Shown here one piece after another: positions 28,201-40,900 of a stretch of DNA of 64,000 nt. The translations under genes were made by a program, and so were the position numbers. The DNA comes from Phoronis australis (Eukaryota; Phoronida; Phoronidae), in NCBI GenBank assembly GCA_002633005.1, contig NMRA01000351.1, forward strand, positions 173,258-237,257. The letters run 5' to 3'. Position 1 is the first letter of the stretch. Every line of letters begins with the position of its first letter. The notes beneath the pieces are model-generated. The model was not told where the DNA came from. It saw only the letters and a program-made list of their open reading frames with translations, and made no database searches.

Positions 28201-31200
28201 ACCAGTGGCTCAGAAGCCCGCGCCCAAAAATAGTACCTTCACGCTCTTGAAGAAATGACTAAACCAAGGCGTACAGGAGAGCATTTTTGAAAATGTTCCT
28301 GATGACGAACCAATCACTTGGTGTTCGCTGACATTCGTCCAAACCAAACCACGACACGCCATTGTCGACAAGATTAAATCGCAGATGATGAGAGCAAACC
28401 CAAGAAGTCGGCGTACCAAACGAGTACATGACACCTGGTGTTTTAGACTTCATACACCAATTTCCTGATTGTAAAATTCAGACAACACCTGACATAAAGC
28501 AGGGGGTACCCCCAACTAGTATTGAATGCAGAGTTGAGAAAGGTAGCTATACTGTTACATGAGACATAAAAGCCTTCCAAGAGCTCTTTGACGATGCTGT
28601 CTCTAGATCGTCGGTGACATTCCTAGATGTTTGATCCACAAGGATGACTTATTCACATCTAGAGAGAGCCGCTGAGTACAGAGTCACTTTCACCAAAGGC
28701 AAAGTTGAGTTTAGGGAGTCGGGTATAGAGTTCTACTGTTATCGCTACGCAAAAGATGGAGTGCAACATGCACCAGAGAAGATGAAGGCTGTCAAGGAGT
28801 GTCCACACCTGGAGTCCAAGACTGGTGACAAACGCTTCCAGGGAATGGCATTGTGTGTGTCGAAGTTCATTCCACGCTTTCTGTCCCTATCAACTCCATC
28901 AAGAGAAATTGTCAGAGTCACCGTTCAGTTCAGATGGACTGAAATCAAGAGGAAGACATCTTATGAACTGGAAGTGTCTATGACGAGTCATGCAACTGTG
29001 TAATTCTTTTTACATCGAGTCCCGTCGTTGTTATTACCGAACAACGTTTCAACGAAGACTTGACACCAGGGTGTTCCAGAAGCAAGCATGACACCGGAAA
29101 GAGATCAGTACATTTCATTAGTCGCACACGCAGTGGTACTGAGCGAAGATACACTGCATAGTCAATGTGAGAAAGACCCACTTGCAGTCAAATAGGCAAA
29201 TGACTGCTTCACAATGTATTTACTTGTAGCAACCCGATTCACCATCGTAACCGCTGACAAACTACTGATTTTCATGTTTGCGAATTCAGGTTCCAGATAA
29301 CCTCCATTGATAAAAAGTGGATCATGGATCTGCGAGATGTTGAAGAGATTTACTATATCAGCCAGACAAGGAGATGTTATTGACTTCTTGTCACGACACC
29401 CTTAGCAATCAACGGTTATAATTATGACACATGGAATACCATACTGAATATTGCTGAAACTGTACATGCTGCTGTGATCGACCGCATTCGCAAAGCTACT
29501 TAGCAAGATGAGCAGATGTCGGAACTTAGAAAGCATCATGGTAACTGACACGTAAAAATACAGGAATCTGACCACTTTATAGTGTCCGAAATGAGTTTTA
29601 TCCCGCAAATGACCTTATTATGAAGTACCGAAGACTGTACACCCAACAGGTCTCTAGCGTCGAATCTTCAAAAGGGTGCACACGATGGGGCATTTATTAG
29701 TTTCAAAAACGACGTAAACGTTAAGGAAACGAACAGGTGAACATTCTGGTAGATGCCAATGTGTCGAATGTCAAGTAAGCACAGCTTCACACAGACAAGA
29801 ACCTGTTAAGTTGTCAGAGATCTCCAGTCAATCCTTGTAAGGCATCGCCGTTAATTTCGGAGGATCATATTCTGACGGTCACTACAAATGTTGCAATCGA
29901 CAAACGTACTAGATACCCAGAAGCAGCAATTTGCCACATGCATATATTTTAGGTCAACCTTCATTAACTGAAATATATGTTTGCTACCAATGGAAATCCT
30001 TGAACATTATCGTCTGACAATGAATCCTCATTTACGTCTGAAGTGGTCGCACATTTCGTTGTGGTTGCACATTTCGTGGCGAAAGACTGGTTTTGCCACC
30101 ACAAGGTCACAACATGTCATGCAAATGGTGAGGTGGAAAGATTTGTGGCAGCGTTAATCACGACCGACCGAATTTTTTAGATTCAAGACAAAAAACTGCA
30201 ATGAAAGGGATTTGTCCATCCAAGAAATGTTGATTGCTTACGAATTGACACCTCAGGCATGTACACATGTCGCACCACATACATGTAAGTCTCTTATGAA
30301 CAGAGGTGTGCAAACGAAACTTGACGACGCCGTTGCTACTAAGAACTGCAGAGAGTTAGAAGACAGTATCGACCGGCATGAGACTACAAAGGGAAGTGCA
30401 ACAAAGCAGGGATTCTCGCAACTTTAAGAACCAGTTTTATTGTTGAATGCCGCGTCTTTGTGTAGCGAAACAAATGAACGACAGCTTACTTATCATCTTT
30501 CTACAAAATTTACAGAATCGATAGATCGAGTATCAAGCCTTGGCGTGTTACCGATGGCAAAGACATCTAAGGCAAGTAACTTCAAACTGACGAATAGACA
30601 GATCGAAGCGACATCCAGTTATCGACCACCGACAGAAAATTGCGATTCTTTTTGGAGAGAAAAGCTGTTGTTTTAAGCTCCTGAGGGATCTCCACAGACA
30701 GACGCATCGACTGCAGCGTTGACAAAAGCGAAATACACAAACCGTGCTCTGAAGCGTTTACCAATCCATCGCTATTTAAAAGACCCAGGCAACAAACTAA
30801 TAGAACGGCAAATTTTAAGGTCTACGTTGTTAAGTTAAACTGCAACGTTCATATTGTTAGAGGGTGTAGGCACATCGCTGACCTGATCACAAGAATTGTG
30901 GCGGTATTCACGTTTGCGTTGAGTTCGTAGAGTCTGCATTTAGACAACTTGTCGATTTTTAGAGTTTCACAGGCATTAAATATAATAAAGACTTTCTGAA
31001 GACATTTTGATGTGATGCATTGATTTGTAGTTTATATTAAACGAGACATTGGCAGTTTAAGAACTTCGATCATTGGTAACGAAGTTAACCTATTACCATA
31101 AATAACATTGTACTCTCCATCTAAATACCAAGACGGACACGCTTGGCATTAACACAACGTATGATGCTTGAATACCACAGGTAGTAACAACCTTCGGTGT

Positions 31201-31921
31201 CTGTGCACTGCAGGCAGTAACAACGTAGAGTGTTTGCACACTGCAGGCAGTAACAACCTATGGTGTCGGTGCACGACATGCAGTAACAACGCACGGTGTT
31301 TGTGCACGATGGAAGTAATAACGTCCGCATGTAATATCAAAGTGTCAATAACTGGGACTAAAGAAACTCACATTCATTCTAGCACGACTTCCTTTCACAA
31401 CATGCGTGAGGCGGGTGTTAGCGGTGAAAGCTCAAACTGATGCAGATAAACTATGAAATTTTGCAATCCTGCTCTGACCACGGTACAAGTATAAAGTCAA
31501 AACAGATCAGTACAATTCTCCAAACCAGCTTGGTTGTTAATGTTTGATAATAGCTTATTGTAACCGATAGACTGAGAGTTTCAATACCATTTTAGGTAAG
31601 AGGGGCTTGTGGAAACTTCGACAACAACCCATCGAATGACCTGACCAACGTCAATGGTGATCTGGTGACGGACGTCCAGCAGTTCGTTGGGGAATGGCAG
31701 ACTGGAGCCAACTGCCCGGAAGTGTCAATTGAAGAAACATGTAATTCGGAGAACAAAGCGGAAGCTCAAATGGATTGCATGAAACTGATGCAAGGTACCT
31801 CTTAAACTGGACGGAATTCCTCCGCAAATGAAGCAACAGTAACAGTAGCAGTAGCAGTAACAGTTGCAGTATCAGAGGGTAGTAGCTAGTACTTAGCAGT
31901 AGCAGTAGCAGGAGTAGTAGC

Positions 31922-31986
<65 letters not shown>

Positions 31987-34900
31987 TAGTAATGACAGAA
32001 AAAGTAGTAGTAGTATTAGTAGTATTAGTAATAGGAACAGCTGTCACAGTAGTAGTAGCAGCAGTAATAGTAGCAGTAGTAGTATCAGTAGTAGTAGTAT
32101 CAGTAGTAGTAGTATCAGTAGTAGTATTGTCAGTAGTAGTATCAGTAGTAGTAGTATCAGTAGTAGTTGTATCAGTAGTAGTATTGTCAGTAGTAGTATC
32201 AGTAGTAGTAGTAGTAGTAGCATCAGTAGTAGTAGTATCAGTAGTGGTACTAGCAGTAGTAATAATAGTATCAGTAGTATCAGTAGTATCAGTAGTAGTG
32301 GTATTAGCAGTAGTAGCTGCAGCAGTAGTAGTAACATTGGTATTAGTAGCAGTAGTAACATTAGGAGTAGTAGTAGTAATAGTTGTAGTAGTACTGGTGA
32401 CAGTAGCATGCATTTAAGAGAATGCATAGACTGAGGACACAAGCTAACATTTTTAAAACGTTTGCATGAGCCTGGCCCTCGAACATCCAAGCCTGCAAGT
32501 AGAGTTATGCTAAAGTTGGCCAGGAAGTTTCAAAGATGTAAACACTTCAGTCACATATTACCATGTAAATTATCCGTTCTCCTTCAAGAGTATCATCTAT
32601 GAACAGATTTGACAATGCTCCACAATGATTAGATCACCAGTCACGCCACGAAACTATAATTTTGGTCTTCAAACTTATTGAACTATTTTTTCCATACTAC
32701 CATGGTTGGCTGAATAATGTGGAGCCTTTACTTTCACTTGATGCAATATGAAAATTTCGGTGTTTTACCCATGGCTTTATTGTGCTCTGATGACTATTGT
32801 GTCTTCTATCCGTTTAGAACCGTTTTCGAATTGTCATACCGTGGTCGATGTCAAGCCGTACGTAGAGCTGTGCATGCACCAAGTATGCCAATGTTTCAGA
32901 AGACAGACATCTGACTGCTTCTGCAATGCTCTTGCGGCCTATTCACGACAGTGTAATCTGGCTGGCGTGTTAGTTGAGTGGCGAACCCAGGACCTCTGTC
33001 GTAAGTATATATCTTCGTTTCGTGCACTTTTTGGCAACTACCCAAAGCCGCCACAAAGGTGGGAGTTTGTGCCATCACCAAAACCAACGTCCGTTAAAAT
33101 CATGGGAAGTATACAGTAGGAGTATGCGCTACTGCTACCAGTCGAGTTGCATGAAGAGTAGACTTCTTTCAATATGTGTTACTCGATCTCTCTGCACTGT
33201 TTTGGGTGTAGATCAGAATCATAATCATAGAATACATGGTTTGACTTGAGATCGGGACTGATTCACAACCAGTAACAATTGTGGGACGTGCAAAGACGTA
33301 ACCATAAACAAGTGTGCCATGTGCATCGACTTGCCAACAAACACAATATAGTGGTCCTTAAAGCCGCATTACGCCCTTTAACACTCGACGCGTTTTTCAT
33401 TTACTGTTTCGTGTGATAGGTGTGCTTCCAATGACAATGGAATATAATAGGAATAAATTGGTCGTTCCGCCGTGCGTCACATCGCTTTTGCTTACGTCGA
33501 TTGCTGTACGAAAGCATGTTTTAGCGCAATCGTACTTTTCTTTTTAGCCGTCATGTGTCAGTATCCTGATATGGAATGGGTCGAATGTGGCTCTAATTGT
33601 GGTACAACGTGCGCCAGTGACCATCCAGAAAATTGCCAGGAAGAGTGTGTAGAAGGCTGCAGATGTAAAGAGGTAAACATACGGCAAACACATGCAATAG
33701 CGCAGTTGTGCCTAACTACTTGTATTTAAACGTATAGAATTATTTAGATTGTAGTTCTTATTCACGCAGATTCGTGTGTGTTATAGAAGAATCTAGAGGG
33801 GCCAGACACAGACTCCATCTGGACACTGCCAAGCGAAAAAAGCCGTCGACATCACATTTAGAGCTAACGAGGACATTTTGTATTTGAAAACTGTGGTCAC
33901 CCCTCCACTTAAACTGACCTATTTCCTGCCAGTATTGTAATTGTTGAATTGACATGGTATTGAGTGACGTGATAGGTTTTCATATGAATGCATGGGTGCA
34001 CCCAAGGGGGGTGCTCGGCGGGGGACTCGAACGAGCCCCCCAATTTGGCGAATTGGGCAGTGAAAAAAGTTCGAGTAAACAACACAGGAGTCCACAAAGA
34101 ACACAGGAAATCGGCGAAGATGCACAATTCGTAGGCCTGAATCTAGTGGCTCCATCTTTTTCTTAGTCCTCGTTCATTTTGTTCAGTGAAAGGTCCCAAT
34201 ACCGAGAAATTTGAGCTCCCCTATATTTTAAGCTGGGTGCGCGCATGTAATGGCAATACTTATTAATCACCATATTCTTGTGGTGATGCTGGTGGCCGTT
34301 TTGGGGGCATTAGTAATGTTTGCCACTCATTTGAATAGATTTGCCGACGTTTCTATAGACGGAATTCCCCACAGTTTGTAAGGCACACACTCGATACACC
34401 ACTGTCACACTCTCAGTCTTACTGGCGAATGCTTTCTACCGAAATGTGAATCTGGGAAATAGTATACATATTCACGTCGCATTTATCTTTCACTTGTAGG
34501 GTTATCTGTTTGAGCCTGAAAATAAAGTTTGTGTACCAGCTGAAAATTGCACATGCATGTGGAGAGAAGTCGAGTACCAGGTCAACGAAATTCGAAAGGA
34601 TCGCTGCAATGACTGGTAAGCGCCTGCGCATCTATTGATATACTTGTGTGTATATGGTGTGCGTTTTTATATACAGTATCCATGTTTATGTGCGCGTGTA
34701 TGTATGTGTGAAATTTGTTGAATACACGAAACTTGTCATTAACATTCTTTATTCCGTTACGTTCTTGTGTACATGTATTTATGTATGCATGTTTGTATGT
34801 ATGTACGTATGTATGTATGTTCGTATGTACGTACGTACGTGCGGATGGATAAATGTATGTGTATCAGATTTTGATTACACCAAGATTTATTATCTTACAC

Positions 34901-37900
34901 TTTTGTTTGTATTGGTACATGGTCAATTTAAAACAATGTGAAAACTGGATTCGTCCTATGCCTAGTCAAATAATTAAAGATGAAATTCATTTCATGTTAC
35001 GAAAACATATTCGCTGACAAATAGGTTATGCGTCTTTGGAGACGAAAAATATTTTTGAGAAACAGCTGAAATAATAGAAAACGGCATTTTAACTGCATGT
35101 ACAATTGACAGTACACATTGATTGCTTCGTATTACATGTAGCCAGTGTACCTACCAAATGTTGACGTCACTAGTTGTTTGATATGATTCGTTAACGTTTT
35201 TAGTTGTTAGGAGCTTAACGCTGTGTAAATGTTCTTATTCTGGTTAAAATGGTATGTGAGGCCATAGATGGACTAGGTGCGTCTAAACCGGAAACTGTAG
35301 TAAGAGATTGGTTCATTCATTCATTCATATATTGCAGTGATAGAACTCTTAACGTTAATCCTAAAATAAAGCCTATTGTAACATTGAAGCGGACAAAATA
35401 ATAACCGGGACCATCAATTGTTTCTTGAAACTACACTCGCGAAAATTACCAAGTGCAATACACAGTTCCAATAATCTTTCAAATTTTGCGTAAAATGATT
35501 GTTAATAGTCAACTTTTGAGTAACAGTTTGATGGTCAGAGAACCGGGTATATGCTCTTTTTATTTTCAGTGTGTGTAACAAAGGAAGGTGGACGTGCACA
35601 GAAAAGGATTGCACAGGTATTTAGCACGGACTTTGTATTACGATTATAAATGCGTCATAAGTGAGTTATATCCGTAGCTAAGATGCCGTGCCTCCCAAAT
35701 TTGACTAAAAATCACGATCGTATCGAGTCGTCAGTCCATTCGAAACCGAAGCCGAGGGACGATCGACTGAAACATCAAGTGAAATTTTCCATGCCAAAAA
35801 CAAACCCGCAAATTCCAAGCACCTCTTATGTTTTGGCCGATCGCTATCTGGCCCTCGGGCGAACACAACAGTACACAGGCATCACCGGCGTTTATATTAT
35901 GAGCAAATTCTATTTATAACTACTGGTTAATCATTGATTCAGTTATTATTAATGACGTCACACTGAGTTGTAACAGTCTTTGTTTTCTATTACCGTCTGA
36001 CACAGCGCCCCTATACTAAAAATTGGCCCTGTGGAAACATGATGAAAGACAAACGGAATTCCGTGTGTGGGCGTCATTGCTAATGCCTTAGTCAGGAGTA
36101 TACCGATCACATCGCCACCACTTGGATGCCCCGTTATGCACTCATTTGTCTAGGCTTAAGCCACTGGACCGGGATTAACTTAATTTAGTTTACTTCGATC
36201 ACTGCCCGTTTTAATAAATTGCACCTAACCAAGTCTGGTCGCTTTACTACTAACAGTAAACTGAAAGGGGTTCTCCAGCTTTCAAGCAATGGGAATGACT
36301 GAAAATTACTACGTCGGTCTCATAATTTAACCAATGAGAATCCATGTTAAACAACATTCGCCAGTACTACATTTCGTAGCTATGCGAAAAATATATGTTT
36401 TCTATTTAGCAAGGGTCAGGGTAGAGTTCAATAATGATAGAACCTTGCTAGAAAAAGACTTCGCGATAATTACACGAGGTATTGCTCTGTATTTTCAATG
36501 AGAGCACGTGATTTTGGCTAGATTTTGTTGCCGCGAGACAGCTACTAAACTCTTCCCAGGATATCAATTTTGATTTCACTCATATGACGTCTCAGCATTT
36601 GATGAGTATTATGCATGGCGCGTGTTGATTTCACCGGAAATCACTAAAAGAAGTACGACAGCAGGCCCTAACCGCCTAGGTGTTCTGAAAGTTTTAAATT
36701 AGTGAATATACGTGACTTATACTTTTGTAGTAATCCCGTGGAAGTGTCCCGGGAGATTCAAATAGAGGTCGAAAGATGTTATCAAACCCTTTGGTGATTG
36801 TGGCAAATCCATCAGGTCAAGCAGCCCTCTTTGAGTGGTCGGCAACAACCCTATTGTTCTTTTTGTAGGTCACGCTTCAGGTAGTTTTGCGCGCTCTGAT
36901 TCAATGCCAGCCCCTGAAAAACTGCGAACCCTTGCAAAACTACAACTGCCACCCATTGATTATTAAAAAACAATTTTGGTTTGTGTTCCAGTAGAGAATA
37001 TGTTTGCAGGACTATACTGTTTATGTTTGTCTCAAGATGTAGCAAACACAAACATTTAATAGTCTATATGTCAACTCCCCAGGCGTCAAGTACTGCCCCG
37101 ACCACGAGACCTGGAGCGACTGTACCGAATGTGAAAAAACATGTAACAGCATGCACTTACCGTGTCCAAATGACTGTCATCGCTCGGGATGCGTCTGTAG
37201 CGACGGCTACGTGCGAGAAAGCGGTATATGCATAAAGAAGAACGCATGCCCATGTACTTACGCGGGTAAAAGTTACTCAAACGGTGAAAAAATCACCCCT
37301 GGATGCAATAAATGGTATGTTTGGCCACATGCACATGAAAATTATACTTTAAGCCGTTGTAGGCTTTCATTCTGACAATGTACGCAGTGTACATGTATTT
37401 CGCTGTTGTGTTTCACCCCACACTTGAACAGTTGGCCATAAGTTTTGTTAAGAAGGGAATTTGTTCGAAAATAAGCCTCTGTTGTCCTATTATATAAATA
37501 GACTGAATGAACAACATATTTATTTAGTTGTTTGCAAAGTTTTGATGTCGACACTGAATGAACAAACATATTTATTTAGTTGTTTGCAAAGATTTGATGT
37601 CGACACTCGTTAACACTTGAAATGCATTTGTCGAGTTTTTCATGTTAATGCGACGATACCTCTGTTGTGCCGTAAGAGACTTAGTTATGAGTGGTATTAA
37701 ATTCTAAGAACAGTGATGTGACAATGCCTCGCCATCTTTCAGTATCTGTGATAATGGCGGTTGGGTCTGTACTCAAAGACATTGTTCAGCCACGTGCCAC
37801 GCCGTAGGTGACCCCCATTACGTCACCTTTGACCGTAAATCATATGAGTTTCAAGGTTCCTGTGGATACATACTGGCGGAGGACTTTTGTGGACGGCCGG

Positions 37901-40900
37901 ATGGCACGTTTCGAGTTGTTGTCGAGAACGTGCCTTGTGGAACTACTGGTGTTTCTTGTACCAAGTCCGTTAAGATCTTCATTCTCGACACTGCTATACA
38001 TTTGCTGCGCGGAACTGAGCCGATTGAAGGACGAAATCCACTAGCGGGTCCCGATACGCTGCACCCGACCTACAAGATCATAAAAAATGGCATGTTTTAC
38101 ACAATTGTAACCGATATGGGTAAGTGCTGTTTTGTTTTTCCCCATTTTTTACTTATTTTGCACTTTTTTCGATATCGTGGGTAAAGTTAAACTATCAACT
38201 GTATCTCTAAGTCGATCTCCATTTTTTTGCAAAAATACATTTTACTGTGGAATGGTGCTTTATTAAAGTATTTGCGAAAAGCATACATCTTTGACAGTGT
38301 ATGCAACATTTTGCTATAATCAAAATTAGATTTGTCGATGAATACATATCGTTGATTCCAAAAGTACCACTTTTAGAAACATCTTCCCACAAAGTTTTAG
38401 TTAATTCACAATATAGAAATAAGCGCGCTTAAAGTTTCTGGGGTTTCTTTACAAAATGTAAAAACGCAGGCTTTTTCACTGACTAATCGAAATCTTATTT
38501 TTAGTTAACCGTCAGTTTAGTTTTGCAAAGTTTTAACTAAATGCACATAATCCTAGATACAGCACACCTTAAAATCAATTTCAGGTATCACCATAAACTG
38601 GGACATGGGAATGAGGATTTACATAACTCTTGAACCAGTTTATCGAGGCAAAGTCTGCGGTTTGTGCGGTAACTTTGACGAAAATGCCAACAACGACTTC
38701 AGAGCTCGTTCCGGTCAACTGGAGGCGGGAGCCTATGCCTTTGCTCAGTCTTGGAGGACACGCGAGTCGTGTCCTGTCCCTTTGCCTGTTAACCCCTGCG
38801 ATGTCAATCCCAGGCGTAAACCGTGGGCTATACGCTCTTGCAAAGTGCTGAAAATGTCCCCGTCATTCGCAGCTTGCCGGCTTGAGGTATTTCCCTTCTT
38901 TAGTAAAAAGATATGCACTCCAGTATCAAGGCACGTTTCGTGTAGATTTGTTGAATTAAGTGACACAGTGCTCGTTGACAGCGAACACGTGTACAACTTT
39001 TGTGTTTTACACAAAATATTTCAATGTTTCAGCAATGATTACATGTTTTTTGTTTTAGTGAACACAAACGTATCTTCATGGTTGCACAAAATTTAGCCGA
39101 AAATATCCACATAACAGCGCACAAACCACGAACAAAATGTCTACATGATAACTTTGGTGTTTCCCACTTCATAGATCGATGTAGAACCGTACTATCAAGC
39201 CTGCATCTTTGATTCTTGCGGATGCGACACCGGCGGTGACTGTGAGTGTCTGTGTACCGCCATTGCTGCTTACGTCACCGAATGTAATAGGGTGGGTGTG
39301 GAAGTGGACTGGAGAAGCAACCAACTATGTCGTGAGTACCTGGTACACTGCTAGCTCTCTTCTGTAGCGAGGGCATATAATGTGAAAGTATCTAAAATAA
39401 CTGTAATTAACGGACTTTATGATGTCGCGGAGACTAAAAATGTAGCCGGTGGCACCGTGCTGCTGCGTTGTCTAACATGTGATTGGCCGTTAGTGTTGAC
39501 TCGAGTTCACTGGCCCAGTGCAGAAAGAGAAAATGGGAAGTTAATTTGACTGTTAATATGATTTGAATATTTATTTCGGAAGAGACGCAATGCAAAATAC
39601 TGTGATGCAAATTTACGTACTGAGGGGTGAACGAAGGTTGATAAGGTTATAACCAAACGCCATCCATCGTTTAATTTGGAGCAAGATGGTGTTTTAGACA
39701 GCAAACAATTCGTCAATTCTGCTAGTGCAAATGCTCTTATAGTCACCAAAAATAGGCATGGAGATGGAACAAAACAGTCTACTTATTTAGTGGCTCGCAG
39801 TCATAACCCTCATTAATTTATTATGCAAGGCACACCCGCCGCAGCGGTACCGGAACCTCGGGTATTTTCGTAGACTAAAATCTCTCAGATGTGAACTTTA
39901 TCTGCGAGAGTGCGAATTTCCCTTATTCGGCCAATCGTTTTCCAACTTGAAAGTCACATGACTAGTGTTATGACTGAAATCCGTGCATGCCCATATAACG
40001 TTCACCTCCGAAGATGAAATTTAAAGATACGAAAATATCCGAGATGTTACGAATGAGATACTCCATGTTATCAATGAAAATTTCCCGTTTCGTTTTTGGA
40101 CTAGCTTCATAATATTTTGTTTGTACCGTAGTAGGTTGTCACCAGTAAGTGAACTTTTGTCTTATAGCCATCATGTGTGACAAAGGTCAGACATATCAAA
40201 CATGTGGCAACTCGTGTCCGCAAACGTGTCGAGATCACTCCAGCGACAGTCCATTGCTATCCTCCTGCAGCGGCCAGTGTGGCGAAGGATGTCACTGTCC
40301 ACAAGGCCAATACATGCAGTCAGGTGAGATTTAAATGGATAGTGAAGATGATAGTTAGAATGAGATTAAACCCGTGTTTTCTACTAAAATCACGATTTGT
40401 TGTGATTTAGGTCACTTAAAACTTCAGAAGTGGATTTTTGTTGTTTACTTGGACCTCGGATATCGAGAAGTGGCAGCTTGTTATTTATTCAGACCTCAAA
40501 ATTGATCTTAAGTCATAATGATCCATGAGTAATTACAAGACCACATATCACTTCTGAACACTTTCAGACCAAAGTGGCCTAAATCAAAGCTCTTCGACGG
40601 AAAGATGGTTTGTAACTGCTTTAAGCTGGTTTTAATGTTCATTAAAAATGTTGATACCAGTAAAACGCGGACAGGGTTGATATACACGTTCATGTACACA
40701 AGTGCTAAAATGTAGCCACTCGACCCCCACACCCCCTCGTCCCACGACCCCCCACCCGATGTTTGCGCTTTTCATACATTTCATAATCTTACGTCGCTGA
40801 GTGACTTTCCCATAACTTACCTACACGAATCTGCGCTGACTCAAGTCTGCTGGTTAAAAACAGAAAGTGGCGTTAGATCGTTATCTGAAACAGCGGACTG

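Larger units (their letters stand above)
24627..31595 (+). other. Intron 12 (7.0 kb)
   Basis: The largest intron, enlarged by mobile DNA: the LINE 3' end, a 42-bp minisatellite, the decayed gypsy pol and a 33-bp minisatellite. A degraded CTGATGA...GAAA motif lies on the minus strand near 27000-27022. 24.7-25.9 kb shows nothing recognisable. Confidence 0.7.

Noticed and set aside
31886-32490. Open frames of 145-175 codons on both strands
   Set aside because: They are products of the (AGT)n satellite: poly-Thr, poly-Leu and poly-Val/Ser.
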